Source: Chaetoceros tenuissimus (taxonomy: Eukaryota > Bacillariophyta > Thalassiosirophyceae > Chaetocerotales > Chaetocerotaceae). From it: a DNA stretch of 64,000 nucleotides. Numbering within the stretch: position 1 is the first letter of the stretch; each line of letters begins with the position of its first letter. The notes under the pieces are model-generated. The model worked only from the letters and a program-made list of their open reading frames with translations, was not told the DNA's origin and made no database searches. A program made the translations under genes and the position numbers. The stretch lies in assembly GCA_021927905.1 (NCBI GenBank), contig BLLK01000047.1, positions 4,154,001 through 4,218,000 of the forward strand, given 5' to 3'. Shown here one piece after another: positions 31,348-41,657 of this stretch.

Positions 31348-32085
31348 TTAGTTCATCAAGATAGAGTATGCAACAGTAGCCATCATGATCGGCCAAAGTG
31401 ACAACATTCCTTTGTGCAATTTCAACTTTGCAACATCCTTGTTGAAGAAGAATATAATGGTGCTTGAAAATACACTCACAAGGCATGTATACCCAACAGA
31501 AGTCAGTGGATCTTGATTCCATGCAAGTAGTGCGCTAAGTATAATCAACTTGAAATAAATGAACACATCCATGGCAACAATAGCATAGGTTGCATTGTCG
31601 ATATCTTCTATTGCCCAGTGTTCTAAAGTCGATTTTGGATTTACTGCAGCCATGATAAGAATCAAGGAAGAAATAATGACCTGTACTCTCCATGCTAGGT
31701 AGAAATCGGCTTCGGTGAGTACAGCAACTACTGGCCATGCGACGATACAAAGAATGATCAACTCGGGCCCTATCTTTTTAAATTTTTGATTGAGTAGACC
31801 ATGTAAGCTTTCTGCGACCCAAATCAAGTGATTGAATAAAACTGGGATCTTCATATCATAGCCTTTTGAAATGAGGCAAAATATATAGATGCCAATATTC
31901 AATCCCTTGTATCCAGATCTACGTAAAATCATCTCATTACTAGAATCTTTTTCTATCTCGATTCCTCCATAATGGCGAGTTGCCAATGTTGGTGCAAGTG
32001 AAGTGATTGTGCCTTGAATAATCATGGCATATGCAAGCAATGTAGCAATACATTCTGGATTAATTTCAAGCGAAAGGCTCATCAT
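31348..32085 (-). CDS. Multi-pass membrane protein, unknown family
   Basis: 245 residues in one exon with about six hydrophobic segments (for example ECIATLLAYAMIIQGTITSL, GLNIGIYIFCLI, ELIILCIVAWPVVAVL, VIISSLILIMAA, FIYFKLIILSALLAW, SVGYTCLVSVFSSTIIFFF). Both N- and C-terminal halves show a W..D..A...G...L-type pattern, suggesting an internal duplication. The C-terminal half resembles the broken small membrane genes at 8465 and 12090 in spacing. No transport motif is recognised. It lies downstream of, and in the same direction as, nothing obviously related. Confidence 0.7.
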   Translation of the reverse strand: MMSLSLEINPECIATLLAYAMIIQGTITSLAPTLATRHYGGIEIEKDSSNEMILRRSGYKGLNIGIYIFCLISKGYDMKIPVLFNHLIWVAESLHGLLNQKFKKIGPELIILCIVAWPVVAVLTEADFYLAWRVQVIISSLILIMAAVNPKSTLEHWAIEDIDNATYAIVAMDVFIYFKLIILSALLAWNQDPLTSVGYTCLVSVFSSTIIFFFNKDVAKLKLHKGMLSLWPIMMATVAYSILMN

Positions 32086-32591
32086 CTTGTTTATTCTAAT
32101 TGTTTTGATATTTTATGCAGTGAGTTTCAGTTTACTCATTCTCTTTAAATAAGATTTACTCGTATTTAGGGTTCGGGTTCTGAAATGACCCGGTTGTGTT
32201 CTATCTGGCACTCGTAAAGTTTATGATCACACATCTTGAAAATAAAATTCAAAGTTCATCTCAGTAGAAGCAATATTGTACAAAAAGGTTGAGTAGCATC
32301 AAGTGTAGCATAATATTATAGAATTTCATTCATGTCAATCGTTGTATCATACTCTCTTCTTTTCAGTTTTCAGACATGAATTGAATTACAATTAATACTA
32401 CTCGATGTGATTTCTTCTTGTAATGGATATGTTACAGTAAAATTGGTTTAGGTGTCTATTGCATAAATTCTATCAGTCTTCAAAGTGAAATATCATGTAT
32501 CAAAAATGTTTGATCTCTATCAATGCCCTTATGTATAATGTATGTATTCAAGTATCCATGTAATAATGATGCAATCTCCTTCTTCAAGATT
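32086..32591. other. Intergenic, no supported gene
   Basis: 506 AT-rich bases between the membrane protein start and the stop of the LEA-like gene. Nothing recognised. Confidence 0.4.
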
Positions 32592-33158
32592 TTACTTCTT
32601 CTCGTCTTTACTTACAACACTTGAAATTGTATTCGCAACGAAATCTACACCAGTAGTAACAGCACCAAGAGCCTTGGCAGCAACTTTATGTTCTTCGTCA
32701 ACCTTTTGAACCTCTTTTCCAACATTGACAACTGCATCCTTGATTCCACTCTTATTCACCAAGTTTCCAACTTCAGTAGTAACATGCTTGACTGGACCTT
32801 GGTTCAAGACTCCATTCACCTTTTCGCCAATCTTGAGTTGTCCCAATAATCCTCCGACAGTAGTTGCGGCACCTTGTACTTTACTAGTTACACCAACTTG
32901 TGCATCGACCGTCTTGGCCTTGTCCATAATTTTAAACTTGGAATCAATATCTGCTGCAATGTGTCCGATCGTGTTTGTCAATTTCGATGTAGACTCTTTG
33001 AGTTTATTCACAGCTTCTTCATTCTCATTTGGTTCTTTGAGCTCATTGAGAAGTTCTTCTACTTCCTTATCTTCTTCTTCTGCAGATGCTGCTGCTTCTA
33101 CTGCTGGTGTCTCAGGAGTAGCCACTGGTGTATCTTCTTTCTCGTCGGTAATAGACAT
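32592..33158 (-). CDS. LEA-like amphipathic helical protein
   Basis: 188 residues from ATG 33158. Residues 1-55 are Glu/Ala/Pro-rich and disordered. From about 60 the sequence is a run of Lys/Val/Gly/Ala/Thr-rich amphipathic helix units (VGGLLGQLKIGEKVNGVLNQ, TTEVGNLVNKSGIKDAVVNV, GAVTTGVDFVANTISSVVS). There is no Cys or Trp, and no signal peptide. This composition is typical of late-embryogenesis-abundant or lipid-surface proteins that protect membranes under stress. No LEA family signature is certain; function is inferred from composition only. Confidence 0.65.
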   Translation of the reverse strand: MSITDEKEDTPVATPETPAVEAAASAEEEDKEVEELLNELKEPNENEEAVNKLKESTSKLTNTIGHIAADIDSKFKIMDKAKTVDAQVGVTSKVQGAATTVGGLLGQLKIGEKVNGVLNQGPVKHVTTEVGNLVNKSGIKDAVVNVGKEVQKVDEEHKVAAKALGAVTTGVDFVANTISSVVSKDEKK

Positions 33159-33648
33159 GATTATATTTTTATAGGTTGAGATATGTTATATATTGCTTTT
33201 ATATAAGTTGTGTGCGGATAAGATTCAAGATTGAATTTAGATCATTCCATTGTTCTTTCGCTCGTGTTCTGTAGAAGTATTCATCATCGCATCTACAATG
33301 CATCCGTGCATCTCGAGAGTTATGAGCTTCGATGACGTAGAACTAAAGAGAAAGAAGCAGTCATTGTTTTACGTAGTACAAGTTTGAGCGTTTTAGATCA
33401 ATTTTTTGATGGGGGACTCGTTTAGTCTTGCATGACAAAATTGACTTTGCATCTTTTTAAAACACAGATAAGTGTCAATTAGACGAGGAGAGACTTTTCA
33501 TTCCTTCACGAATTCAAAAAAAATAGATTTAAAAACGAGAAGGCAAAACTGCGAACGCTTGATGAACGTCTGCTAAGTGATACACGCTCATTATTTATAA
33601 ATTCATTGTGATACAAGTATATTCATATATTGATATTGATTGAAATTG
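33159..33648. other. Divergent intergenic region
   Basis: About 490 bp between divergent starts. No clear element found. It contains AT-rich stretches near both ends that could serve as core promoters. Confidence 0.4.
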
Positions 33649-34023
33649 ATGCTCATAAAGATTACTACCATGAATACCATTCCACAAAATTATACGGTAC
33701 AAGAGAAACTTATGATGCTTCGAAAACAATATACAGATATGAAACAGAAAGAAAAAGATGATCAAAATAATCGTCGTGAAAGAGCTCTTCGTGGTTCTGC
33801 GTCTAAGAGACATATGTGGCTTTACGCAGACGGAATAGAGAAAATGAATATTAGAAACAGGTTGCACGAGGAAAAAATGCAAGAGGAGTTCTGGGATCAT
33901 TCATCGTGTGCTTCGTCTTATACGTCTCGAGATGTCAGTTCTTCAGACAGATGTGATCGTTTGTATAAACTAGGAGTTGAAAGAATCCGTGATAGAATAG
34001 AGAGGGACCAGTCATCGAGTTAG
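33649..34023 (+). CDS. Small charged coiled-coil protein, family A copy 1
   Basis: 124 residues from ATG 33649; ATG 33670 is also possible, and the frame begins earlier only at a TTG. The core aligns with the gene at 37446: VQEKLMMLRKQYTDMKQKEK against VQERLLLLRKTYADIKRKEE, then RALRGSASKRHMWLYADGIE against RALHGSAPEVHLRLYREGME, then a Ser/Cys-rich tail (DHSSCASSYTS against DDSSCCTSSTV). The shared pattern RALxGSAxxxHxxLYxxGxE looks like a real motif. I do not recognise a family; function unknown. Confidence 0.65.
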   Translation: MLIKITTMNTIPQNYTVQEKLMMLRKQYTDMKQKEKDDQNNRRERALRGSASKRHMWLYADGIEKMNIRNRLHEEKMQEEFWDHSSCASSYTSRDVSSSDRCDRLYKLGVERIRDRIERDQSSS

Positions 34024-34124
34024 AGGGAATCAAAATTAGGTAGAGAAAGAAGTTGTTATAGGGTGTGAGTTATACATGGATGTGATATATTTTGTTTCAG
34101 ACGTAGAGGTATAGATTTAGGGTT

Positions 34125-34225
34125 GAAAAATCCGAGAGAGAAAAGCGAGAGATCAGTCATCTAGTAAGTAAAAATTGGTTATACAAGTTGATGTAGGGTG
34201 TGAGTTAAACGTGAATGTGATTTAG
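34125..34225 (+). pseudogene. Shed 3' end of the gene at 33649
   Basis: Bases 34125-34225 repeat 33975-34090, the last codons and 3' UTR of the preceding gene: GAGAGATCAGTCATCTAGTA against GAGAGGGACCAGTCATCGAG, and TAGGGTGTGAGTTAAACGTG against TAGGGTGTGAGTTATACATG. The copy is in the same orientation directly downstream and is no longer in frame. Confidence 0.65.
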
Positions 34226-34492
34226 AATAGTCAAACAAGGTGTGAAACATCTACAGCTAAGAGGGGTAAGAGTTGGGATATGCTGTGATGATAGAGTAGA
34301 AGGCATGAGCTATATTGGGAAAGGTACAGAAATGGCCACAACGATACAAATTGAGCAAAATATTTATATAAAAATACTTTAACGCAATAACAATGTTAGG
34401 TCGGAACAGTATACATGTAAAATTCCATTCGAAACTTGACATCAGTTTAAAACTTCAAATGGTAATTGTGAAAAAGATCGGCGAAAAAATCA
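34226..34492. other. Intergenic, convergent 3' flanks
   Basis: AT-rich sequence between the shed 3' end and the stop of the MFS-type gene. Nothing recognised. Confidence 0.35.
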
Positions 34493-36136
34493 TTATTTCA
34501 TCATGACATCGATCAAAAAGAATATCAAAAGTTTTGTGGCTTGAATTCCCAATCCCAAATATGACACACCAGGAACTCCAAATCTTTGAAACACCTGTGA
34601 AGCTGCAATGAATGCTGCCATTGATCCAATAGCTGTGCTGGTATGACTTGCCTTCACCGCACGACGAAGATTCATATTATCCTCGTCAACGTTTGCACCA
34701 AACATTTTCATCAAGTAAAATTGCTGAAGGGGAAGGGTTTCACAGATTCCAAAGATTGCAAAAGGAATGAACCAAAATTTTCCATTTCGAGATAGTTCAA
34801 TGTAAATTGTCAAAGCAATGTAACCAATTAAACAGATTCCATCTAACCAATAACCAGCGACAGGACCACAAAATTTAATTTGAATGCCCTGGGATACGGC
34901 TCTTCCAATCTGATATGCAAAAAGAATACATGCTGCCAACTCAACTGAAAAGTCGTCGGCAATGGCAACAGTCAAAAACACAAACGGGAGCCGAGTAATT
35001 GCAGCATCCAAGAAAGGAAACGTTTGGACCAATAAGAAATACAATAGTCGACAACTAGACTGTTTTTCATCGTATTCTTTGCTATTGGACAAAGGTTTCT
35101 TGGACTCCACTGATGATTTATCCATATCAAAGAGCATAGTGGATTGAGGCAACACGAAGTTTTCATTTCCACGTAAGTTTAAATCCTTCTCAATTGTCGT
35201 AAAAGGCAGGTTGCCCTTTTCTTTTGGTAAAAATTCTTCAATATCATCTTGGTCAGTATGCTTCTCCTTCTTAGCCACACTCTCGTATGGATATTTGTTG
35301 CAATCAAAATCTGGAATCTCAACATCTTCTTGTTTGATGTCCGCGATCTCCACCTTAACATTTGAAGCAATGGGAAACTTATCCAATGCATTGTCCGCAT
35401 TCTCCTCATCATTCATCATTTCTACGAGATTCCTGTCACTTTTTATTTTAACAATACTCTTCAATGCTCCAATGGTACTGAATTTCGAGTCTTGATCAGA
35501 ATCATAGCTATGCATTGTAGAGATGGGATCTTTCGCCAGCATTTCCTTCAACATACATTTAATGCCATTTGAGCTATTTAAAAGAATGAATAGAAACAAT
35601 AGTATGATGCCTCCAATGACATAAAATGAGAGAGAAGCAAATTGAGAATAGAGCAAAGGAGAAATGACACAAATCATTGAATTTCCTATCCTGCGATACA
35701 TGTTGGCCTTTGCAAAAACTTTAGTAGGATCTTGGTCCATGAGTAAAGCTAAACGATACAAGTTTTCTCCCAAGACAGGCTTCGCAGATGAGTTAAAGAA
35801 TTGTGTAGTCATCATACCAATAGCAGATAAAGGTGAGGGTCCAATGGGCATAGCTATCAGGCTCAAAGCAATTGCCAAGTTGACAAGATGCAAATCATGT
35901 GGACGAGAAAGGATGAAACCCTTGTCAGATATTTCAGCGAACTTCATGCCAATGATTCCAATGCCTTCACCTCAAGCCATGAGCCATCCAACGATAGGCA
36001 AGGTAAAATCTTTTTGCTCTATCAACAACAAAGGTCCAATCGAGAGAACAGTGCCAATTGGAAAGGCCAATATGGAATATGCTAATTGGTTCAGTAGCAG
36101 ATAAGTGTTCAATTCTGGTACTCTGACTATTTCCAT
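34493..36136 (-). pseudogene. MFS transporter with one in-frame TGA
   Basis: A frame of 548 codons from ATG 36136 (N-terminus MEIVRVPELNTY) is interrupted only by TGA at 35974-35972, codon 55. On both sides the sequence reads as a normal major-facilitator N-half: LPIVGWLMA, stop, GEGIGIIGMKFAEISDKGF. About six helices, a long acidic loop (residues about 210-345) and six more helices follow (FPFLDAAITRLPFVFLTVAI, LDGICLIGYIALTIYIEL, FGICETLPLQQFYLMKMFG). The stop falls inside a helix pair needed for folding. It may be a young pseudogene, a null allele, a sequencing error, or a recoded TGA. Restart at ATG 35947 would lose two helices. The substrate is unknown. Confidence 0.65.
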
Positions 36137-37445
36137 TTTTAGCAGCTGTGTCGGCAAGGGTTTCTTGCCGAGTCAGTTTGGGTGTCTAAGTTTCGAAATA
36201 TTTTTAGAGTTGAACTTTATTATAATGTTGTTGTGAAATACGTAATAGGCTTTTTCCGTTGAGGGGCCCATAGCACAGACAGGACCGGTACTGAAAACGA
36301 AGGATTGCAATGACTACAATGACCTCTCTAGCTAAATAGCAGGGATGAATTAATGAAAAGGAAAACTAAAACTAAAAATAAAAATTCTTGTTAAGATAGC
36401 AAACCAGCAACTAGACAAAATTTTCAAGAAAATAAAAGTAATTTTTACCCAAAGTCTTGCCGTGATGGTTTTGCTGCCTGGCTGGAAAGAGTGAAAGCTA
36501 GCTTCAGCTACCAAGCATGATTCTTCTACTCCAGCAGCTATTAGGGAAATATCTACTTGCCGAGAATGCAATTTTTGTTATGGGCTCCAATTGCATAAAT
36601 AAATGCATAAGTTTTCTTGGTTCAAGAAGTAGTATATGTGTGACACGAGGATGGTACTATTACAACCACCATCATTGTTATGATACTACTCTTATTGCTT
36701 TCTATAATATTCCTCATATAGACTAGCAACAAAGCAGATACGGAATATCAATATAATTTTGTAATGCATACGATATTTATGCAGCATCATAATTATTTAA
36801 ATAATACTCAAGACATGAAAAAAGACTTCTTTTAATTAATGGTTTCAGTTGGATTGCTTGTGCAAGAACAAAAAGACTATGTATGAAAAGAATAGACCAG
36901 CCAGAGAACATAGTCACGAAGGTGGTCGCAGTGATTATGACGCGGAATAAAGTCACAGGTCACATATGGTAGAGAACAGTTATGAGAAAGCTTGTTTAGT
37001 GTCGAAGTCGTAGACGTCGCATTTAAGTCACAGAGAACGTTCCGTAGAGTTTTCGTAACAAAAATAAGATGGAATTCAAATTAGCAACAGAAGTCACATG
37101 AAACAATTGTTTGGATGCATAGCTTTCACGTAGTGTAGAATGATCTAGATGTTGTCGCAATCAAGTCACATCGACCGTTCTGTCGCAAATTTTTGCAACG
37201 TTATACAAGAATGGAGTCAGATAGCTTCATAAAAGTCGTAGTACATTATACTTTACATAGGATTAAAGTCAAATAGCTTGCCAAGATTAATCAAACTGAC
37301 TTTCCGGACTTTAAAAAAATAGATGAAACATGAACAACAATAACTAAATGCTGGATGCTGGTTATAATTATTGTCGTTCGTTTAACTTCATCACAACATC
37401 AAAAAGATTATTGAATCAAGCAACACGAAGAGACATTCAATCCTT
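36137..37445. repeat. Gene-free region with degenerate ~90-140 bp repeats
   Basis: 1.3 kb without a supported gene. Between about 36920 and 37290 the pattern GTCGCA...AAGTCAC...AACG/ACAG..AAATTTT/TTTTCGTAAC recurs three times (near 36926, 37015 and 37155). GTCGCATTTAAGTCACAGAG, then AACGTTCCGTAGAGTTTTCG, matches GTCGCAATCAAGTCACATCG, then ACCGTTCTGTCGCAAATTTT. Their origin is unknown; they may be a decayed tandem array upstream of the small coiled-coil gene. Confidence 0.4.
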
Positions 37446-37823
37446 ATGAATCAGCATCATTCCACAGGATCATCTGCTACATCCAGGAGCAGTACTAGCC
37501 TCGTTCAAGAGAGACTCCTTTTGCTTCGCAAAACATATGCAGATATCAAACGAAAAGAAGAAGAGGCCCAATCCAAAAGATATCATAGAGCATTACATGG
37601 TTCTGCTCCTGAAGTACATTTGAGACTCTATCGCGAAGGAATGGAGAGCAAGCGAGCTATCAAGAAGATGAAGAAAAAGCAATCATTGTACGATGATTCT
37701 TCCTGTTGCACATCTTCTACAGTCGATTCTCGAAGTTATGGTGGTGGTATTTCATCCTCGTCTGCTGCTTATAAAGGGAGAGACAATGAGATGAAAGTGC
37801 GAATGACCATCATTAGAAATTGA
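37446..37823 (+). CDS. Small charged coiled-coil protein, family A copy 2
   Basis: 125 residues from ATG 37446. The N-terminal 18 residues are Ser/Thr-rich; residues about 20-75 match the gene at 33649 (see the shared RALxGSAxxxHxxLYxxGxE motif). The tail is Ser/Cys-rich (SSCCTSSTVDSRSYGGG), then basic. No membrane helix or signal is present. The two copies are 3.4 kb apart in the same orientation with the MFS gene between them on the other strand. Function unknown. Confidence 0.65.
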   Translation: MNQHHSTGSSATSRSSTSLVQERLLLLRKTYADIKRKEEEAQSKRYHRALHGSAPEVHLRLYREGMESKRAIKKMKKKQSLYDDSSCCTSSTVDSRSYGGGISSSSAAYKGRDNEMKVRMTIIRN

Positions 37824-38635
37824 TTGCTTTTGAGGATGTTACTTTTTGAACACAAGTTATATTCAAAAGGCTTTCCTTCATTAGGTTTACGAGCGAGCGA
37901 CAGAAAGAAGAATTAGCTCGATTCTAGGTTATGATATTGTTGAGAAGGATCAGAACTAGTAGACATGATTAATATTCCATATATGTAGACAGAATAAGAT
38001 TTATAAGAGAGAAGTTCATGTTCAATGCTTGATATGTTTCAAGTATCAGTTTCCATCATTCAAAGCAACAACTTTTATGTTCTTTTTAAATTTTCATTTC
38101 GCTGTGAGGAGCATAGCACACACAGCAGAAATACTACAATACCTAAATATGTAGCTAGATTACTCATGAAAACAATTCTTTGAAAGTTTGAGATGAGTTG
38201 TCCCTCCTCATACAGCCCATTTCAATACATCGCTCATTCACATGATCATTATCAAAGGCAGACTTTTGTTTTAATAAAAAAATATGAAACTGAAAGATCA
38301 GAAACATATCCAAGCCTATTTCTTGTTTAATATAAAATAAATTGTCGAGAGTGCTTTGTATTTCTTGCTTTTTAAGAGAGGGTTAATTCTTTCATATGTA
38401 ATACCTGCTCACTTTTTCCACATCAAAACAGGAAGACGTTGAAAAATTGGAGATTCTTCATTGAGAAATGTCCGAAAGAAAGGGAATAGGCTTTTTTTGA
38501 CAAGATGTTTCGTGTCTCTGGTGGTAAATCGCCAACTCGTTCAGCACGTCCATTCAGCAATGAAGAACAAATTCTCACATGTTCATTCTACCCTTCACTC
38601 CCTAACTACCTCACCTTCTTCTTTGAGCTCATAGA
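37824..38635. other. Intergenic, no supported gene
   Basis: 812 bp between two plus-strand genes. The frame at 38505-38711 overlaps the next start in another frame and lacks features. Nothing recognised. Confidence 0.4.
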
Positions 38636-39751
38636 ATGGAACGTATCAAGAAGGAGTCGAAGCTATCATTCTTTAGCAGACAAGATGCCAACGAGAAAAC
38701 GATCGACATAAAGAAGACATTCAGTCCATCCCCCAAAGCAATCACATTCACTGCAAAATTGTTCATCATCGCAACCATCATTTGGGACTTGACTCAGACC
38801 TTTGACAGCTTTGGAGAAGATACACATGTCTGGTTGTATTATTTAACCAAATGGGGCTTTACCCTTGGCATGACATATGTTGTATTCAGTACCATTTCTG
38901 CATTTCACCCAAGTGAGAAATTAGTCAATATTACTTGGGGATTATTTGCAACAGTCATGCCTGTGCAATTGTTTGTTACTTTGAATTACTGGGTTTTGGT
39001 TTATGAAGGTGGTAAAGTTCCCTTTTATTCCATTTATGAGGTGAGAAACTATGCTTTATAACGTATGACGAATCATTGCATTCCTATCGCTTACTTTTAT
39101 TTCCATTAGCACGGACTTTTTTGTCTCTTGATCTTGATTGATGGATTTGTCCTTCATCATATTCCAATTCGTATGAAGCAAGGCATATTCTCATGGTTAT
39201 TCTTGTTTGTATACATGATTTGGTCCGTCATTCATGCAGTTTCGGGAATTGGAAATCCATTGTATTATAATACGGATCGAAACGACGATGTCATTTATGA
39301 AGCACTGGATTGGAATGAGACACCAGAGTCTACTGGAACTACTGCTGCTGTCTTGTTTCTTATCGTGATTCCAATTTTATTCTTTATTGTATTTGGCATT
39401 TCATTGATTATGCCTCATAATTATTTGGAAGAAAACGAAAATGATAATGGCGATATTGAAGAAGGAAAGGAGGAGAGCGAGAAATTGTTTCCAGTCGCTC
39501 AACCTTCTGTAGAGAATAATGTGATTGAAAATGAAGAGATTGTAAATGATTCAGAGAAGGAAGCTGTAGAAAATGAATCTGCAGAAAGTGCTGTAGAGGA
39601 ACAACCACAAGATGAAGAAGTTCAAGACAAAGTTGTGGAGGTGACTGTAGATGAAAAAGAGCAGCATTCAGAAGAGGAAGTTGATCCTACTCTATCCGAA
39701 ACAGATAGAGTACTTCAAGAAGCCAACATTTGTTGCGGAGTTCCAATGTAA
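38636..39751 (+). CDS. Rolling-stone/AIG1-like six-helix membrane protein
   Basis: Exon 1 is 38636-39040 and exon 2 is 39110-39751. The 69-nt intron has donor GTGAGA and acceptor CATTAG. The product is 348 residues. About six hydrophobic segments lie in residues 45-260 (AKLFIIATIIWDL, YYLTKWGFTLGMTYVVFSTI, LFATVMPVQLFVTLNYWVLV, LFCLLILIDGFVLHHIPI, FLFVYMIWSVIHAV, VLFLIVIPILFFIVFGISLI). The YLTKWGFT stretch and the later HH pair recall rolling-stone and androgen-induced-gene-1 proteins, some of which are lipid hydrolases with Thr/His centres. The C-terminal 90 residues are very acidic and end ANICCGVPM. The family call is tentative. A decayed copy of its 3' end is at 41093-41420. Confidence 0.7.
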
Positions 39752-40159
39752 TTTTACAGTCTTTGGTTTTCGACGGTATGAAAATGACATCACTGATACA
39801 AGTTTTATGAGTGCTGAGCATCCCCTTTTCTTTATATTATATTATATTATATTATAAATTATATATATATCTGTATTTCTATATATAAGTGCATGTGTTT
39901 ATAAAATAGATTTCATTTATTTTCACATCGTCCAAGTTTTTCAAGAAAAAAGTGGAAAAAGGCAACCTCTTCTAATTTTCTACACACCTGTAAAATAACC
40001 GTCACAAATTGAAATTACTCCGATCAAAATAACGAATAACGAACATAAATCAAACCAAGAACGATAACGACATGACGACAACCAAAATACAGACACCAGT
40101 AAAGAAGTTTCGCAAAAGGTGACACATCTTCCTCTTCTAGTAGACTCCCTATCTCTCAC
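39752..40159. other. Intergenic with TATAT-rich 3' flank
   Basis: 408 bp. A run of TATTA repeats (about 39834-39856) and other TA-rich sequence marks the 3' flank of the preceding gene. No gene seen. Confidence 0.4.
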
Positions 40160-41032
40160 ATGAAACGTTTGCTGTACCTGATAGCTGCAGCACTCATCGT
40201 GCAGTCATGTATACAGCACAATACATCCAACGTTATTTCTTCGAAGAACGACCAAAACAAACTAATAAATGTTGCCAAAGAAGCTAAAAGGAGCACTATA
40301 CAGCAAGAGCACTATCGAATAAAGTCTCCACATAATGATACAGAAAACTTGAAAGTCATGCTTTACGTCACAACACACATGTCTCCACAGCATATATGGT
40401 ACCTCAAGTCATGCTGGTATCCAGCATTACAGAACTCATTACTCCTACGCAGTTCTGATGTTGTAGTATACCTCAACCCACCAGAGAATGAACTACAAGA
40501 GGCAAAGAAACTTTTACAAGACACTTTCAAACATCAGAAACTTACAATACATGAACGTGACAATCCAGGGTATCAGGAAGGTGCGATTGCAGCTTTGACA
40601 GATGCTGCCCGAGAAGGGTGGTTTCATGGTTACGATTGGGTGATTCGGGTCAATCCCAATGTAATCATTCGCAATGATGCATTTCTTTTAAATGTTATGC
40701 AAAATGATCCTAATGCTACAGCACTCTTGGTGAACTGTATACGTTCCAATAATCGTCCCATCGTTCACACTGACTTTTTTGCAATTCAACCGGGAGCATT
40801 GGCACCGAATACATTTCTGAATTCTACTATTAATAACGCAGAAAGAGCCTTTACAAATGCTATTCGAAAAGATATATTAAATGTGGGGAAACATAGATGG
40901 ATAAAAGAAGCTAGTCCCTCCCAAATGGTTTGTAGGGTTGGACATGGCATTGCGCTTAAAAAAACGCCCATCACTCATTTTCATCAGAAAGAGAAATTGC
41001 TGAATAATTTCACTTGTCCTATACCCTTCTAG
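40160..41032 (+). CDS. Type II membrane glycosyltransferase-like protein
   Basis: 290 residues in one exon. The N-terminus is an uncleaved or cleavable signal (RLLYLIAAALIVQSC). The catalytic-looking core has KVMLYVTTHMSPQHIWYLKS, then DVVVYLNPP, GYQEGAIAALTDAAREGW and HGYDWVIRVNPNVIIRNDAF. The WVIRVNPNV string sits where GT-A enzymes keep the acidic metal motif (WVIRLNPDV-like); here the acid is Asn, followed by a later Asp, which might weaken metal binding. NCIRSNN and a C-terminal MVCRVGHGIAL follow. The assignment as a glycosyltransferase is inference from layout. Confidence 0.6.
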   Translation: MKRLLYLIAAALIVQSCIQHNTSNVISSKNDQNKLINVAKEAKRSTIQQEHYRIKSPHNDTENLKVMLYVTTHMSPQHIWYLKSCWYPALQNSLLLRSSDVVVYLNPPENELQEAKKLLQDTFKHQKLTIHERDNPGYQEGAIAALTDAAREGWFHGYDWVIRVNPNVIIRNDAFLLNVMQNDPNATALLVNCIRSNNRPIVHTDFFAIQPGALAPNTFLNSTINNAERAFTNAIRKDILNVGKHRWIKEASPSQMVCRVGHGIALKKTPITHFHQKEKLLNNFTCPIPF

Positions 41033-41092
41033 GTCTTATCATTCATTTGATAGATTCTAACGCCTCCAGCGCATTGCCTGTAATTTTAAATT

Positions 41093-41420
41093 ATCGTCAA
41101 GTTGTAGAGGAGACTTTAGATGGAAAAGAGCAGAAGAGGAAATTGATCTTACTCTAACCTTTATAAAAAGAGTTAGAGTTTTTCAAGAAGCAAACGTTAG
41201 TTGCGGAGCCCCAATGTGAGAAATTTTGCAGTCCAAGCAGTACTTTGCCTGTTTTCGACGCTGATGTAGTGTGAAAATGACATCGCCAATGCAAGGAAAG
41301 CAAATTCTTTTATCTTTTTGCATGGGTGCTGAGCATCCCCTTTTCTGTATGTTATATTATTAAATTTCATATATATCTACGGTATGTATGATTGCATGTT
41401 TTTATAAATTAAATGTGAAT
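41093..41420 (+). pseudogene. Shed 3' end of the rolling-stone/AIG1-like gene
   Basis: This stretch aligns with 39630-39890, the last 35-40 codons and 3' UTR of the gene at 38636. It reads VVEETLDGKEQ, then after a deletion RVRVFQEANVSCGAPM and a stop, against VVEVTVDEKEQ and DRVLQEANICCGVPM. The UTR match continues through GTGCTGAGCATCCCCTTTTC. It is in the same orientation, with the glycosyltransferase-like gene now between original and copy. Confidence 0.8.
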
Positions 41421-41657
41421 GAAATAAAGTCAAGACATACGAAATGAATAAAATCAAAATAGTCTGTATTTCTATGTAGCATTCAGCCTAGCCAATTTCG
41501 AAAACACCGTTTTGTTGTGCCCATTTCGTTTTTTTTTCTCGCATCATCTATGTATCTCTATTGCTATAACTGCACATCACATAGAGCACTGTGTTTACTA
41601 ATTATATTCAATTGAAAACGATATCTAACCTCAGTCAGTGATATAGTCTTTGTTATA

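Noticed and set aside
32160-32220. GGTTCGGGTTCT-like string resembling a tRNA T-arm
   Set aside because: No acceptor or anticodon stems can be built around it.
38505-38711. Plus-strand frame overlapping the start of the rolling-stone-like gene
   Set aside because: It is out of phase with the well-supported two-exon gene and shows no features.
39834-39880. TATTA run as a possible origin
   Set aside because: Simple AT repeat in a 3' flank without other support.
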